A stretch of 64,000 nt of DNA from positions 13,897,246 through 13,961,245 of the forward strand of contig NC_135555.1 in NCBI RefSeq assembly GCF_964340395.1, written 5' to 3'. The stretch comes from Glandiceps talaboti (Eukaryota > Hemichordata > Enteropneusta > Spengelidae). The notes beneath the pieces are model-generated. The model was not told the DNA's origin, made no database searches, and was given only the letters and a program-made list of their open reading frames with translations. The translations under genes were made by a program, and so were the position numbers. This document shows, piece after piece, positions 49,577 to 62,199 of the stretch. Positions within the stretch are counted from its first letter, which is position 1. Every line of letters begins with the position of its first letter.

Positions 49577-52324
49577 TGTGAGTGTGTGCGTGTGTGTGTG
49601 TTTGCGCGCACGAACGCGCCCTGGATATACCTGTTTCATACTACATGTAATTACAACTGACTCCTAACAATGTCAATGAACAACGTGCTTAAAGTATTAC
49701 TCACATACTGGGCTCATATTCATCCGGATCATTCATATATCTGTGAACCATGGTAACAGCTTAAGATTATGATCAATGGACGCCGCTCTAGCCTGGGCGT
49801 TATTTCAACAACCCAATATTAGAAATATAACACCAACTGAGATTCAGTTTTGCAATATTTATGCAACCTTGTGAGTTAAATCAATCGGCTCTGAACACCA
49901 GACTTATCACACTACCCCTAGAAATCAACTGTAACTGGAGAACAGTGCAAAATATTTTCGCCCTATACATATCGATAACTTCTTTGTTCTTTCACTTTTT
50001 CATTGCCTGTGGTTCATTGATAAGGAAATAAATGACATTCTTTGCTTGCCACAGCTCCTCTTAGTGATCAAAGCTCTCGTAGGTAAAGACCCTTAAATGT
50101 ATTCTGTTTTCTCACCACATGATTGGTCAGTTGAAAAAACGTAAGTGTATGTAGCGATTGAGCTTTCAATTCATAATCGCAGTACTAGTCTTGATAAGAT
50201 CACCAATGTCACTAAGTCATGAACGATAGTGTGCAAATAGGAGACTTTGTTGTCGCCATCTTGCCGCCGCCATTTTGCCATTACTGACGTCAAGTTTTCC
50301 TGCTCTAGGCGTAGAGGGCGTGGATTTTGTGTTCGTTCAAGCCAACACGATTGGTGAGAAATAGAAAAAAAAAGGTCACCCGAGAACAAATTATTTGCGG
50401 GATAGCAAATCCTAGAAAACATACTACGTCACTTGAAAGCAGACTTTTAATAAGTTTATATTTTTACTTTCACTTTTTTTTACCAAAATGAACTTGTAGC
50501 ATGAATCTGATAAACTTCGTGGCTCCATTGGCTGAGCTTACATCCGTTCCGGGTAGAGGTGTAAATCTTACCCTATCAGATGCCAGAGCTGTCATAAATG
50601 GAAGTTGGGAATACTCCTACAAAGCTTTCTTGTAAGTTTTACTATCATATAATTTCAGTCTCTTTGGTTGGGAAAATGTGATATATATTCTGAGAAATAG
50701 TAGTTTCCAGACATTAAAGTGTAGTTCTTGTTTGTTTGTTTGTTTGTTTGTTTGTTTGTTTGTTTGTTTGTTCGTTCGTTCGTTCGTTCGTTCGTTCGTT
50801 CGTTCGTTCGTTCGTTCGTTCGTTCGTTCGTTCGTTCGTTCGTTTGTTTGTTTGTTGTTGTGTTGTTTTGTTTTGTTTTTGTTGTTTTTGTTTGTTTGTT
50901 GTTGTTTTTTTTTTGGGGGGTAACACTTCTCCAAGCCAGTTGTATAATTTCACATTTGACACCGTGAAATAATAAATTTGTATTGTTTTATCTTGTTTGC
51001 TGAGATGCTGCCCTGTACGCTTCTCTCTGAAGTGTGTTCTTTGATGTTCCTTGATCCCAAGGTGTATGTGTGTGTGTCTGTGTGTGTGTGTGTGGAGGGA
51101 GGGAGGGGGTTGCGTGCGTGTGTGTGTCACCTGTAAATGTACTTAAAAAATCAAATGGAAACTGGAAACTTTATCTTATATTGATACAATTTCTTTGTAG
51201 CTTTAAAGTTGGTGATAATGGTACCTTTGAAGTCAATGGCACCGGTATGGGGCTGAGTTTGGAAATTCTCTTCGGTGAGTTAATACACTGAAAGTGTTAT
51301 ATGTAGTAGAAAGAACAAACAATATAAAATGGTTACTGTATACCGTCAAATCTTCTGCTAAAACCTGAGGCGTTGCGCAACATAGTAGGTTGTGATACAA
51401 ATTTTTAATGCAGTGTCTCTTGAGATTGTAAAACAGATTTGAAGGCGAATGCACCTCTCCAAACTTTGACATACATGAAAACCTGTTCCTGAACCTTTTG
51501 AAATAATAAGGGGGAGAGGGGGGTCAACTTCTTGTTTTCATGGAAATCGACAATATCCAATTTTCTATAGAGCGAACACAGTAAATGGTGGCCATTTTGG
51601 ATTTTAAAATGACTAAAGTTTTATATTATTTTGTACGGCGACCTGAGATTATTTTATTGATCTTAACTGAGACTAGGTTATGGGGTTTTCTTGAACTAAA
51701 CAGTTACAGCAATTTTATTTCCGATGCGCATGCTTGGTAAACAGGAACTATTAGAGCAATGTACGTAGTTCAGTATTAAGTGAATGAAGACATTCATCCT
51801 TAGTTAACTACTCCGGGATTATCATCACTTTGAAGTTATCAGACTTTGAATTTTGTTGAATCACGTCAATGGGATTATAATATATTTTTCATCATCTAAA
51901 AGAAATATGATATTTTGCTTGCCCTCAAGTACTATCGTGTCTATAGCCCATTCAGACATTCATATCACGTTACATATGATACTACCATTTGAGTTATATG
52001 TTATACTGTCATGACACGGGCGTTTGTGTCGGCGGGATCGGCTGTAATCCTCTCAAGGCGATGAGGACGGATTACTTCCCTGATCCTAAGGTACAGTATT
52101 GTTCAAAACAAGCACATTTAACGTTTCTATATTGGGGAAAGTGTAATTATTTTCGTAATTATGATTTTTAATTGATTAGATTTATTGAAAAACTTTATTG
52201 AGTGCTTGCAAAAGTCACAATTGTGACGTGGTATTACTTGTTCACGTATTCTGCCCATGGACAGTATAAGCTTTACAAAACCAGCAACTGTGCAATGACT
52301 TTATCGAAAATGCTCTACTTCCCC

Positions 52325-52390
<66 letters not shown>

Positions 52391-52436
52391 CCCCACCCCA
52401 CCCCCCACCCCACCACCATCACCACCACCATCACCT

Positions 52437-52480
<44 letters not shown>

Positions 52481-55400
52481 TGCATCATCATTTTCAACTG
52501 ATAAATACTCCATTTTTATTTTTTACTCGAACACATTTTTAGATACGGATGAATCAGGTTACCCAAACATGACAATCGGCGAATGTGTCGCTACTCTCGA
52601 TGACGTGGATGTTCAAATGTCAGGTGGTGCAAGGTACGTATACCATTCCTCGTCCAGTCAAAGTTAGAACTCGAACTCGGAAGGAATTGATTGCGGGTCA
52701 AAGGGTAACCCCCATTTACCAACGCGCGTCCATTGTGGCTTTGTCTCCCTGTTTTCATACAACAGAAAAAAGTTACAACTTTCGCATTTCTCTGCAACTT
52801 CGCATCCAACAAGTGACATAAAATGATAATTATTAGACTGGTTTGCGGTCCCCCCATCTCTTTGAGAATAGGCGTAGCTCTAGCGACGAGATTGAGAGAG
52901 GTCACAAGTCTAATCACTTCAGAAGTCTAGTTGATACGAAAAGCGTATTCTATTATTTCCTAAATCGATGTTCCGTCTAAGGGTATATGGTTCATAATGA
53001 TTGTTAAAAATCAAGCATATGCATTTATAGAATTAACGGTCACGTGTTTGTTGTCTTAAGACCACGTGCTTATTTTTATCGGTCAAAGTTCAGGGTAAGT
53101 ATGTTGAAGTTCTAAAAAAAAATCTGGTATCAGTTTCAGCTACAATTTTATCGTAATGATTTTGTCACTTTGAATAAATCTAATATAACAAATATTTGAT
53201 AATTAATTTTGATTACAGCATGTAATGATTTTTATATGATTCCTTGCAGTTGGTTATACAATCTTTTCTCTAGAAGACTTTCGTCATCAATAAAACGTGA
53301 TGTTAACGTTGAAGTATGTAACGAAATCAGAGATTACGTCGGTAGCCTTGCCAATAAACTCCATGCACTTAAATGTAAGTAAACATTTCATATGAATTTG
53401 ATGTAACATCGAAGCTACTATATTATAATCAAAAGTTCAGCTATTTTGTCCAATATTTTCCTTCGTGCAGCAGAGGAAAAGTTGATATAAGGGGCATTGT
53501 CACGACCAGTTGCAGACGACAGTGAAAACCCTTATGCCACAAATGTTTTGCATCTGAGGAAAGAAACATATTAAAGTATTATAAAGTTATACTTTCGAGA
53601 GTACATTTTAATTAAAAAAAGGGAAATAATGGCGATTTTGAATATTTTGACTCAAATTTTGATAATCGCGGATCAATAACGTAGACGCGAGTTGACGTTA
53701 CATAAATTGACTTGGGTGACTATAAATCCTGTATTTTTGTTCGAACAAGTACAACTTCCATTTGCTTGCCCGTGTATCAATTTTATGAACTATACAGAAC
53801 CCCCCCCCCCAAACATTGTCCTGAAAATACGCAATGACACAACTATTTCAGGTGTGAACATACAACGTGCAGTTTTACTGTTTACTATACAATGATTTGA
53901 ATACTTTAATTTTTACAGTGTCTTCACCGGTGCTTGGAGGAATGGCTAATATTGACTTTAAGATGGTTCAGCCACCTGTATTTACCCCTGATTATGTTGA
54001 TATCTTTGTCACGGTAAGTTTATTTGTCTAAGTTCTTTTTCTTCGTCCTTATGAATTTATTCAAAAACTATTTCTTTTCCAGGTGGGACCGGACATTCTA
54101 AAGATTGAAAATGTAATGTAAATACTTATGTTTCAAGTATTCTCCACTGTCCTAGCAATATCATGATGGCCGAGGGTGTTGTGGCACCGTCGCAAATACT
54201 GGCAGGAATGATGATTTCAGAACGATGCGGCAAAGTGGCCTGGCAGTTTAATTTTACGACGACGGTTGGATAACAACTTGCGTTTTTTTCATTGCAGGGA
54301 AACATTCGCGCTATGAACGCTACCGATGGGGAAGGAGAACTCAAAGCACAGTGGATGAACAGAACCGATGTGTCTTCAAAAATGATGTATATATGGATAA
54401 GTGATTATGTCTTCAATACCATGGGACAATTCTTGTACGACTCAGAGACCATGCAGTATTCATTGCACCCACTGAACATTGACGATGTAAGTAATAATAC
54501 AATGTAGTAAAAAACACCCAAGCAAGTCTTAACGTTGCAAAATGTTGTCGTTGGTGGCGCTATAACAACTGCAACGTTGTTTATCAAAAAAGAGCTACCG
54601 ACTATGAGTACGTTTATAATGTTGATGTTTGTATTGCTTACACTGACATGACGAACTGATTGTTCTTTTTCATTTACAGATCCCAAAGGAATCAGACTTC
54701 CATACATTGTTGCCATTGGAAATATATGCTCTGAGAAAGTCATTCCCAGAGGTAAATTGAATCCCATTTCTCAATCTAGATTGTAGAAAAAAGAGAACCA
54801 AATTTCTGTAGACATATATAGCCAATACAATTTATTTACTTTTCGTTCATTGCATCCACTTATAGGATGTGTCAGGACGATCTCACCCATCAGCCTATCC
54901 CTTTCAAGAGAAGGCCGATGAGGGCGACACATCTTACAGTATAAGCATAGACCTTACACATGTAGGGTCTATGGTCTAAGAGTCACAGTTTCTTTATAAA
55001 ATAATCTAATGCAAATTATCTCCACATAATTAGCATATCGGTAGTTCGCATAATGGTAAGCTGTATTAATGCAGACCATGATAACAGGCGTGTTACAACT
55101 GATAACGTAGTAAAAGTTACTTGTTATCGGTAATCTTTTGTTGTATGTATTGTAGGTTTTATACGTTATCGGCTGGTTACTACGTTATCGTAACAAGGCG
55201 TGGCTGTATTATGGGAAGACGAATACTAAAATCACTCCCTATGCTTGTAGAATGTTTGTCGATCATTGTAGTCTGTATCAAATTTTATCCATTGGTCAAC
55301 CATAGTATAGTGATTGGCAGGAGATTAATCAGAAACTTGCCATATCCTTCGCAAGATATGCCAAGGAATGTTTGACCAATTGCTAAAATTACGCGAAAAT

Positions 55401-58400
55401 TGTAGGCTATATCAAATTATGCAGTCATTGTATGTTACATTTGAAACAGAAACAGAAAGTAATAGTCTACTGCAAAACACTTATAACAGTAAGAGGAAAC
55501 ATTCAGATGTAAACTGTCCAGTTCTATCTTGTTCCAGTTATATTCTCAGTTTAACGATCGCCTGATTCAGCTGAGTTTCAGACTGGCTGCGCCCCCAACG
55601 TTTGAGACGACTGTAGCTGGTCAACTGATGACACTCAGTAGTGAAGTATCCGTCCGAGCAGTTGACTTGGATGAGACGGGAGACACCGTTGCTACAATTC
55701 AAGTGGTTTGTATCAATCTTCGGCCTAAAAAAAGTTGTTTGGTTCCAGTTACCCGACCCCACCTAGTTATTCACGCCGACCCTAAACTTTGTTTTACGTA
55801 TTTGAGATAAAAATTATAAAATCGCGAAAATTGTGAAGTCTCGCAAGAAATATAGTGGATGCGAAAACTGACATTAACTGCAAAAAGACAATATAAAACT
55901 GTTCTTTCAATCTGTAATGACTACATCTGATGAGAAGAAACCAATAACACAGAGACCATATGGAAAACAACGGAAAACATATCTACCTGAACAAGACACT
56001 CACACATGAAAAGAATTAATAAAAATAAAATTTAAAAAAATCTACCTACCCCACCTCTTCTAAAATTGAGTGTAATTGGAACCACATTTTTTTTTGTTAG
56101 GCCTTAGTGTAACTGAGTTTGAGTTTTTGCATAATACGATCAATTGTTGGTGACTGTCGATAATGATCGATACGACGGTAACATCAGAAACAAGGATATA
56201 TTGTTTAGTCAGTGCTACAGTCCAATAAATTCAGTCGGACACAATCCAGAGGTTGGCGGCGCTCCACACGTTCTGCTCACCCACCTTGAGCAGCCATAGC
56301 AGAACGTGTGGAGCGCCACCAACGACCGAATGTTTCAATCTGTGAACGTAACTTTAAATGTATCAATTAGTGAAGACTGAGTCTTCAGTTTCCATTGCCA
56401 TATGTATTAGATGGTAGTCGAACAACGAAGGTTTGGTTATAAGTATATATGATGATAAATAAATAAGATGAATATAATAACAGAAATAGAACGCTAGAAA
56501 GTTAAGAGTAAAAGAAAGGTGTAATTTCGATGAAACGTTACATGGCTCTAGTAGTAAATAAAGTACGAATGCTCTAGATCAGATTGTGCAAATACATCCA
56601 TACTAGTAAGTAAAACTTTTTGAATGTTTTGTATTTATAAAGGCACTGCAACTGTTGGTTACCCCAACCCTTGATGCCGAACACCTTTCTGGATTTGCCA
56701 AACTTCAGAGGTACGTGGAGTAGATATGCTACCTTATTTACAATGAATCCCATATATTTATACGTCTTTTACTTAGACCCTATAAATATGTCATATGTAA
56801 ATATACTTTGATTGGGAAATTACGAGGCCTCTAAAGATCTAGGTTGCAACTTACCATGGGAAAATTGTCACACTGTTTTTCTAAAGAAAAAATCTGATTG
56901 TTTATTGATGGCATATGCAATCACGGTTAATGAATTGTTAAAAAAAAACATTCTTGTTACTCTTGACTGCATCATGTGGCTCCATATTAAACATATTTTT
57001 TTTAAAAATTTTATTTTCAATTTAGTTACCATATTGAGCTTGAAAGTTCAACGTTTGAAACCAACCGGGTGAGTTGAGATTAATACTTTGGGTATAAGCT
57101 CATATTATAAACGGTTCCGTATACCATATTTTGATATCACCATAAACTTGAGAAGTTACAATTTAAAAAAAAATAATGTTCACGATACTAAATGTGACTA
57201 TAATATGTTATTTATTCGCACAAGGTCATCAGGTTGTATGATTTGTGTTAGTATCATTTCCTCGGTCACTTGAGTGTTTCCCGTTTCCCAGTGGTGGATC
57301 ACGCGAGAATCTCCTATTCCGAGGCCTCCGCACTCGATCACGTGAAAGTCTCCTCTTCCCTTACGTCGTTTGACGTCATATAGAGCTTGTGATGGTCATA
57401 AGAAATAGACAACTTTAAAGTTGCGTTTACTGATTTTTGGTCGTTTTTGTCTTACCCAAGGAACAAAAGGAGATTCTAGAGAAGGCACTGTTGGTATTAA
57501 TAGAAGATGCAGGCTTACCATGGATGAACGGTACGTACTTTAACACTGCCCTCTGTGGTCGACCGGTCTTGGAGATGTGGTTACATTTTATGGTCTAAAC
57601 ATGTACGGTATATACCAATATATATTCCATTCTCGCAAACCAGAGCTGTTATTTCTTTCGCGAACTTCGAAATAACGAGACGTACTGGACGGTGTCATAA
57701 AAGAGGCTGTGGTTTGCGACGATGTACATATTCCAACATGGCATTTTGTAATGCTTAGTAGCATTTTGTTGGTGATTGTACTCGGCCTACCATCTAAGAC
57801 AGATCTATAAGAAATTTCACTTTCCAGTAAAGTTACTTTCCTTTAAACTCGAGGTCACCGTGAGATATACCACTGAAGCAGCATATTGTAACAACGGTTG
57901 GCATAATAACATGTTGCTGTAGTGATTTCAGATAATGATTTACTAATTTGAATGATAGAAAGACATTTCAGAGAGAAAAGACCACATAATTGTATGTTTG
58001 TACCATCTAATGCAAACTTGAATGTAAGTTATTTATTTGTTTTTCTCTTAAAAGGGTTATTGGGCCATGGAATACAATTTCCAGTAATTTCACAGAACTG
58101 GCGATTCAATAATTCACAAGTAACTACTCACGAGGTAAGGATATGAAATTCGTCGTAAATGTTTGCGCGTTATCGCCTGGGATTTTTACATAGTTATATT
58201 GAAATTAAGTGCTTCACTCCAGCTCTGTTATTAATATTTAACACTTGAAATGCTTACCACCACGTTGAATATTACGTCATCATGCGAGTAATTCGTCGCA
58301 CTTGTCAATTTGGTATACAAAATTAAACTAATCACTCTTTTGTACGTTTTCAGGGTTACATGTTAGTTGAAACCGACTTTGGTGGCGTTGTATCAACATA

Positions 58401-58401
58401 A
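46328..58401 (+). CDS. BPI/LBP/CETP-family secreted lipid-binding protein (15 exons, 503 aa)
   Basis: Exons: 46328-46475, 49112-49223, 50500-50631, 51201-51274, 52543-52633, 53250-53374, 53919-54013, 54298-54486, 54680-54751, 55538-55702, 56643-56710, 57026-57068, 57461-57530, 58055-58134 and 58354-58401. All have GT/AG borders and consistent phases (1,512 nt). Residues 1-20 are a signal peptide. Mature sequence begins near the family hallmark YPGIIGRFTQSGFD. The N-terminal barrel includes MELPDYAGTF and INGSWEYSYKAFF. Cys170 and Cys209 match the conserved disulfide of the family. WISDYVFNTMGQFLYD and DIPKESDF open the second barrel. At least six N-glycosylation sequons are present. Length and exon number match vertebrate BPI and LBP. 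The expected role is extracellular binding of LPS or lipid in innate defence. BPI versus LBP function cannot be told from sequence. The least typical junction is the acceptor before exon 11 (ATTTATAAAG). Confidence 0.92.
46879..47043. repeat. 83-bp tandem duplication in BPI-like intron 1
   Basis: GCTGGCAAGCAG(T/A)AATCCA through GTACTGGTGGTG occurs twice in tandem with three or four differences. It produces opposing spurious open frames. Confidence 0.9.
47044..49111. other. Remainder of BPI-like intron 1
   Basis: Nothing recognisable. Two short open frames near 48,200-48,460 have no domain or splice support. Confidence 0.4.
49488..49616. repeat. (GAT)n and (GT)n microsatellite in intron 2
   Basis: About 90 bp of GAT units (49,488-49,576) are followed by a GT-rich tract. 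Minus-strand poly-Ile and poly-His frames are artefacts. Confidence 0.95.
50728..50915. repeat. (TTTG)n(TTCG)n microsatellite in intron 3
   Basis: TTTG units, then about 18 TTCG units, then TTTG/TTG again, ending in a T run. The CpG-bearing TTCG block is unusual for a tract of this type. Confidence 0.95.
51062..51127. repeat. (TG)n/G-rich microsatellite in intron 3
   Basis: GT repeats interrupted by GGAGGGAGGGAGGGGG just upstream of exon 4. Confidence 0.85.
52322..52492. repeat. (ATC)n/(CACCCC)n microsatellite in intron 4
   Basis: ATC units (52,326-52,389), a CCCCACC block, CACCATCAC units and ATC again. It gives poly-Ser, poly-Ile and poly-Met frames that are not coding. Confidence 0.95.
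54866..54933. repeat. Imperfect hairpin motif in BPI-like intron 9
   Basis: GATGTGTC at the left and GACACATC at the right bracket CCCATCAGCC ... TTTCAAGAGAAGGCCGATGAGGGC. The core AAGAGAAGGCC...GATGAGGGC also occurs at 62,106-62,154 in the VIAAT-like 3'UTR, so it may be a small mobile hairpin. Confidence 0.5.
55101..55189. repeat. Inverted repeat in BPI-like intron 9
   Basis: GATAACGTAGTAA at 55,101 and its reverse complement TTACTACGTTATC at 55,177 enclose 63 bp. Looser matches extend outside (GGCGTG on both sides). It is probably another MITE remnant. Confidence 0.45.
56252..56323. repeat. GC-rich 26-bp-arm hairpin in BPI-like intron 10
   Basis: The left arm GTTGGCGGCGCTCCACACGT plus TCTGCT (56,252-56,277) and right arm (56,298-56,323) pair at 25 of 26 positions with a 20-bp loop. 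It is much more GC-rich than the surrounding intron. Confidence 0.8.
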
Positions 58402-58728
58402 AAAATCTACAGGACACTTGTAACTTGGCAGTAGTATCTCTATTACGTGTCACTTGACATAAATCCAATATATCTCGTCGACCTGTGTCTGTGTTTCGAA
58501 GAAATATGTCAACGGCGTTCCCAATACTTTATTTTCATTTCTGAAAACTCACCAGCTACTAAATCTTTCCTAATCAATAGACCCATAGCGTGTCGGTGTA
58601 CAGAACATGGCACATTCATCAACTGAGTGATATGATCACTCTCTATGTGAAGAAAAATCAACCCAACTTATGCAATTGTTTGTACTGTTTGTGTAATACT
58701 ACAACTATACTTACCTTGTATAATTATC

Positions 58729-58734
58729 AATAAA
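58729..58734 (+). other. Polyadenylation signal of BPI-like gene
   Basis: AATAAA lies about 330 bp after the stop codon. A second one is at 58,830-58,835, so either could be used. Confidence 0.6.
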
Positions 58735-58839
58735 GGTCTCATCGCCTGACCAATATTACCTTTTGTAACTCTCAACTGGATTTTATTAGTTTTTATACAC
58801 CATTAAAAGTAATACGTGATTGATATGCAAATAAAATGA

Positions 58840-60453
58840 CTGTAATATTTCAATAGGTTTGGGTTGTTTTACTAATGTTATTCATTTATAAATTTGGGAT
58901 GTGATGTTACAAGGATTAAAAAACAAAAGTTAACATATTTAGCGCTATAGATGGCGCTGTTTTATACGGTTTGTCATGTCTAAAACCATTAGAAAGAACG
59001 GCCTGAGGTCGTTATGATCGTTAATGGTGATGGTTGATTTCAAAGATTTTAGCCCTTAAGTGGGGTGCCCTCTTATGACACTTCTCGAGTTTAAGATGAT
59101 TAACTGGAGTATATAAATAGCCGCTTGACCTATATACCAATCAACGTAAGAAGTACATTGTTGTCTATTGATGTTTTTTCTATTTGCTCATTGAAATGAA
59201 ACAATTAAAAAAACGAGACATATAATCCGAAAAGGAAATCTTCAAAAAGTAATGTCTGTCGATCTCATGTTTGCATACTGACAGCGTTTCTTTTGTTTTT
59301 ATGTTAATACTTCATGACGTCATGTACACCGTACACTATATGTAGAATACAGCATATAGAAAAAAAACACGGTTGATTAAATAAATCGGTCGGGGAGGAT
59401 ATCTTGGAAAGATGGTTTTGGCCATGTCATGGTTTTTTGGGGTCTTCATTTAACATAACTGGTGTCCACCCTGAAAACACCCCCCCCCCTGCCATGTCAA
59501 ATGATCAATCCCTTAGTTAGAAGCAATTTTTTTTCGCATGACTTTTGGCAGAGCATATTTTTTTTATTGGAGGCACACTGAAGATTTACAATATACATTA
59601 TCATTAATGAGGAAACGGTACGTCACACGTGGATACATGCATGAACGATGAGGGCAGTCATATGTCAACTTCTGGTTTTAACTCAAAGTGTACATGTGAT
59701 CCATTACATGAGCATGCCGATGTAGGTGATATTTAATGAGTATTGCTCAAGGGAGGGTCGGGGTATCGTTCGTAATACTAAACTCTTGTATGGCTGTCTG
59801 TTCGTTTTCAGCACATTAACATGAATAAATGCAGATTTTTGCTGATGTCCTCGTGGTTGAAAAAACTCATATTTCATATTTCGTAGGACATAAAAGGACT
59901 GTTCTCATTCTCTAATTTTCTTTTATCTAAAACTCATAATTTTTGGGAGCTAATTCGTAACAATTCAATGACAAATGCTCTGATATGTATAACAGATGGT
60001 CTTGCTTCAGAAAATAAGTGTCTAATCTGGAGATTTTCAACAAATGTAAGCGCCAGTTCAAAATCAAGTCAACCCCAACCGGGCCCCTTCCCTATTCCAA
60101 AACAAAATTAAGAAAAATCCTCCAAATGACCCGGATGGCCAAAATGGTTGGTTACTGCATATCACATGATATGAAAATAACACCAATACTTTGGATCAGT
60201 TTGGAAATGGCACATATAAAGTAGACATTGGATATTTATTCGTGCTCTTGGAATATATGTTGAGGATTTTTATTCAAGTTGTCCTTCATTTACAAATGCA
60301 CTACAACAGAAATGGCGCATTTCCTGTGTTTCTTCAGGTTACTTCTACAAAATATACAATTCTGCAATTCTGAAATATATTAACAACATGAAGTGTACAA
60401 CAAAGGAATTGCATGATAATACATATACATTAAGCGTTCTACTCTCTGCATGG

Positions 60454-60456
<3 letters not shown>
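58840..60456. other. Gene-free stretch
   Basis: A C run near 59,480 and short A/T runs. I see no exon and no clear transposon ends. Confidence 0.4.
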
Positions 60457-60542
<86 letters not shown>

Positions 60543-60551
60543 TATATATAT
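60457..60551. repeat. (TA)n microsatellite
   Basis: About 80 bp of TA followed by CACATATATATATATA. Confidence 0.97.
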
Positions 60552-62036
60552 TGTAAAAAATATGGAGATTGCAAGAACATAGAACAAAATGTAACAAAGT
60601 AATTCAAGCTCATAACTTAACTATTTGTACAGATAAAATGAACTCATGTCTCTGCTTGTCGATATTATGCAAACTAATATACATGTGCATTGAAGAAGTG
60701 AAATACTTTCCAAAAACTCAATTTACATATAACTACACAATTTTCGGATGTTCTTCTAGCCCTTTGTCCGTGACATACTACAATTGACACTTGCATATAA
60801 CATAGGTAGCATCCGTAGTAAGTTGGGTGGTCGACCTCGACTTTCTTTCCACACAGTCTGCGAACTCAGTTATTCAAATTTAGTATTTAGCATGGATGCC
60901 GTGCATTTAAGCTGATTGGTTGGATAAGTCGCAAGTTATACCTAAACTATTTTGACTGTCAGATTACCCGGATGTGACCAAGTTTGTTTTATGAGGAAAT
61001 GCTTCCTTTGTAAAAAAAAAAAAAAATAACTTGAAAGGTGATATGATAAATGGGCTGTTTTTTTCCTCATGGGCGGAGATGATAATTAGGCACAGTCAAA
61101 ACTACTAAATTTGAAATCCTGGGCTCGCAGGCCGTATGGAGAAAAAGCTTGAAAGGTTAACCACCCAGCCTGTATGGAAAAGTTGTTTTCAATTCAACTA
61201 AAAAAAATACGTTCCAATTGCTTACACTTTTCAACTTAGCTTTGAGGCCTTTCTCTATTTTTTCCACATACCCGTTTATGCCTTGATATAAACAGTAATG
61301 ATATATAGTCTGAGATAATTTCAAATCCTCATGTCTTTTGCCGAATTACAGAATTATCCTCCCTTGAGAAAGCAAACAATAACGTAGAGAGCGTGGAATG
61401 TCCCTTGAAATCCACGAAATAGATGTAGATTTTAAAAAAAGATATAAAAGTAAACTGAGTGAACTTAAACATTTATCGGATGGAATGTTCTCCCATTTGT
61501 TTTCAACACTAAATTCTAGGATTTCTTTAACCCACTCATGACCCCTGACCTCCTTAAAGTGACAGTTTTGTCATTTGGAATTTAAGAAAACGGTTACCTG
61601 GTTCTCGTTACTGTTTTATACTATATACCGGGGGTATGCACATTTAACTGTGTTGTTTGAAGTGTATTTAGTATTTTCGAGATGGTACTTATATGAAATT
61701 AAAAGTTCAGGTCGTATCTTGTTCTGGGAGAACACTTTTCAGATGTGCGTATACACTTTAGTTTGCTTTCTTTTCCTGATGACTCAAACTATCGCATACA
61801 AATGAGTACAAAAATGAATACAAATATATGCTTGCTTAATTCAAAAAAGACTTGTGTCTACCCAAATTTGAAATGAAGCCAGAATTTTAGTGTTCCTATC
61901 TAAAATAGTGGTGTATTTGAGTGTCTGTGAAGTAATGATATGTATCACTGTTCCATGCCGGTGGAAATATTACTTTTAATTCATTGATATGGAGTGCATT
62001 AGTGGTTAATATATAATTTTTTCCCCGTTCATACCT
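60552..62036. other. Gene-free stretch
   Basis: Convergent intergenic space between the BPI-like (+) and VIAAT-like (-) genes. No exon or repeat structure that I can support. Confidence 0.4.
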
Positions 62037-62042
62037 TTTATT
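62037..62042 (-). other. Polyadenylation signal of VIAAT-like gene
   Basis: AATAAA on the minus strand, 158 bp after the stop codon. Confidence 0.5.
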
Positions 62043-62105
62043 TTAAACTGCACTGGTGTACATGTTACTGTGTACGAGTTGGACTGTAAGTACGCCGTCT
62101 CGGGT

Positions 62106-62154
62106 GCCCTCATCGGCCATACTCCTCTCAAGAGAAGGCCCGGCCGATGAGGGC
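62106..62154. repeat. Hairpin in VIAAT-like 3'UTR
   Basis: Perfect 13-bp arms GCCCTCATCGGCC and GGCCGATGAGGGC enclose 23 bp with CTCAAGAGAAGGCC. It shares its core with the hairpin at 54,866-54,933. It sits between the stop codon and the likely poly(A) signal, so it should be in the mRNA. Confidence 0.65.
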
Positions 62155-62199
62155 AGAATTCAAACGTATATCTTACATGTCTCCATGTAATTGTCGTCT

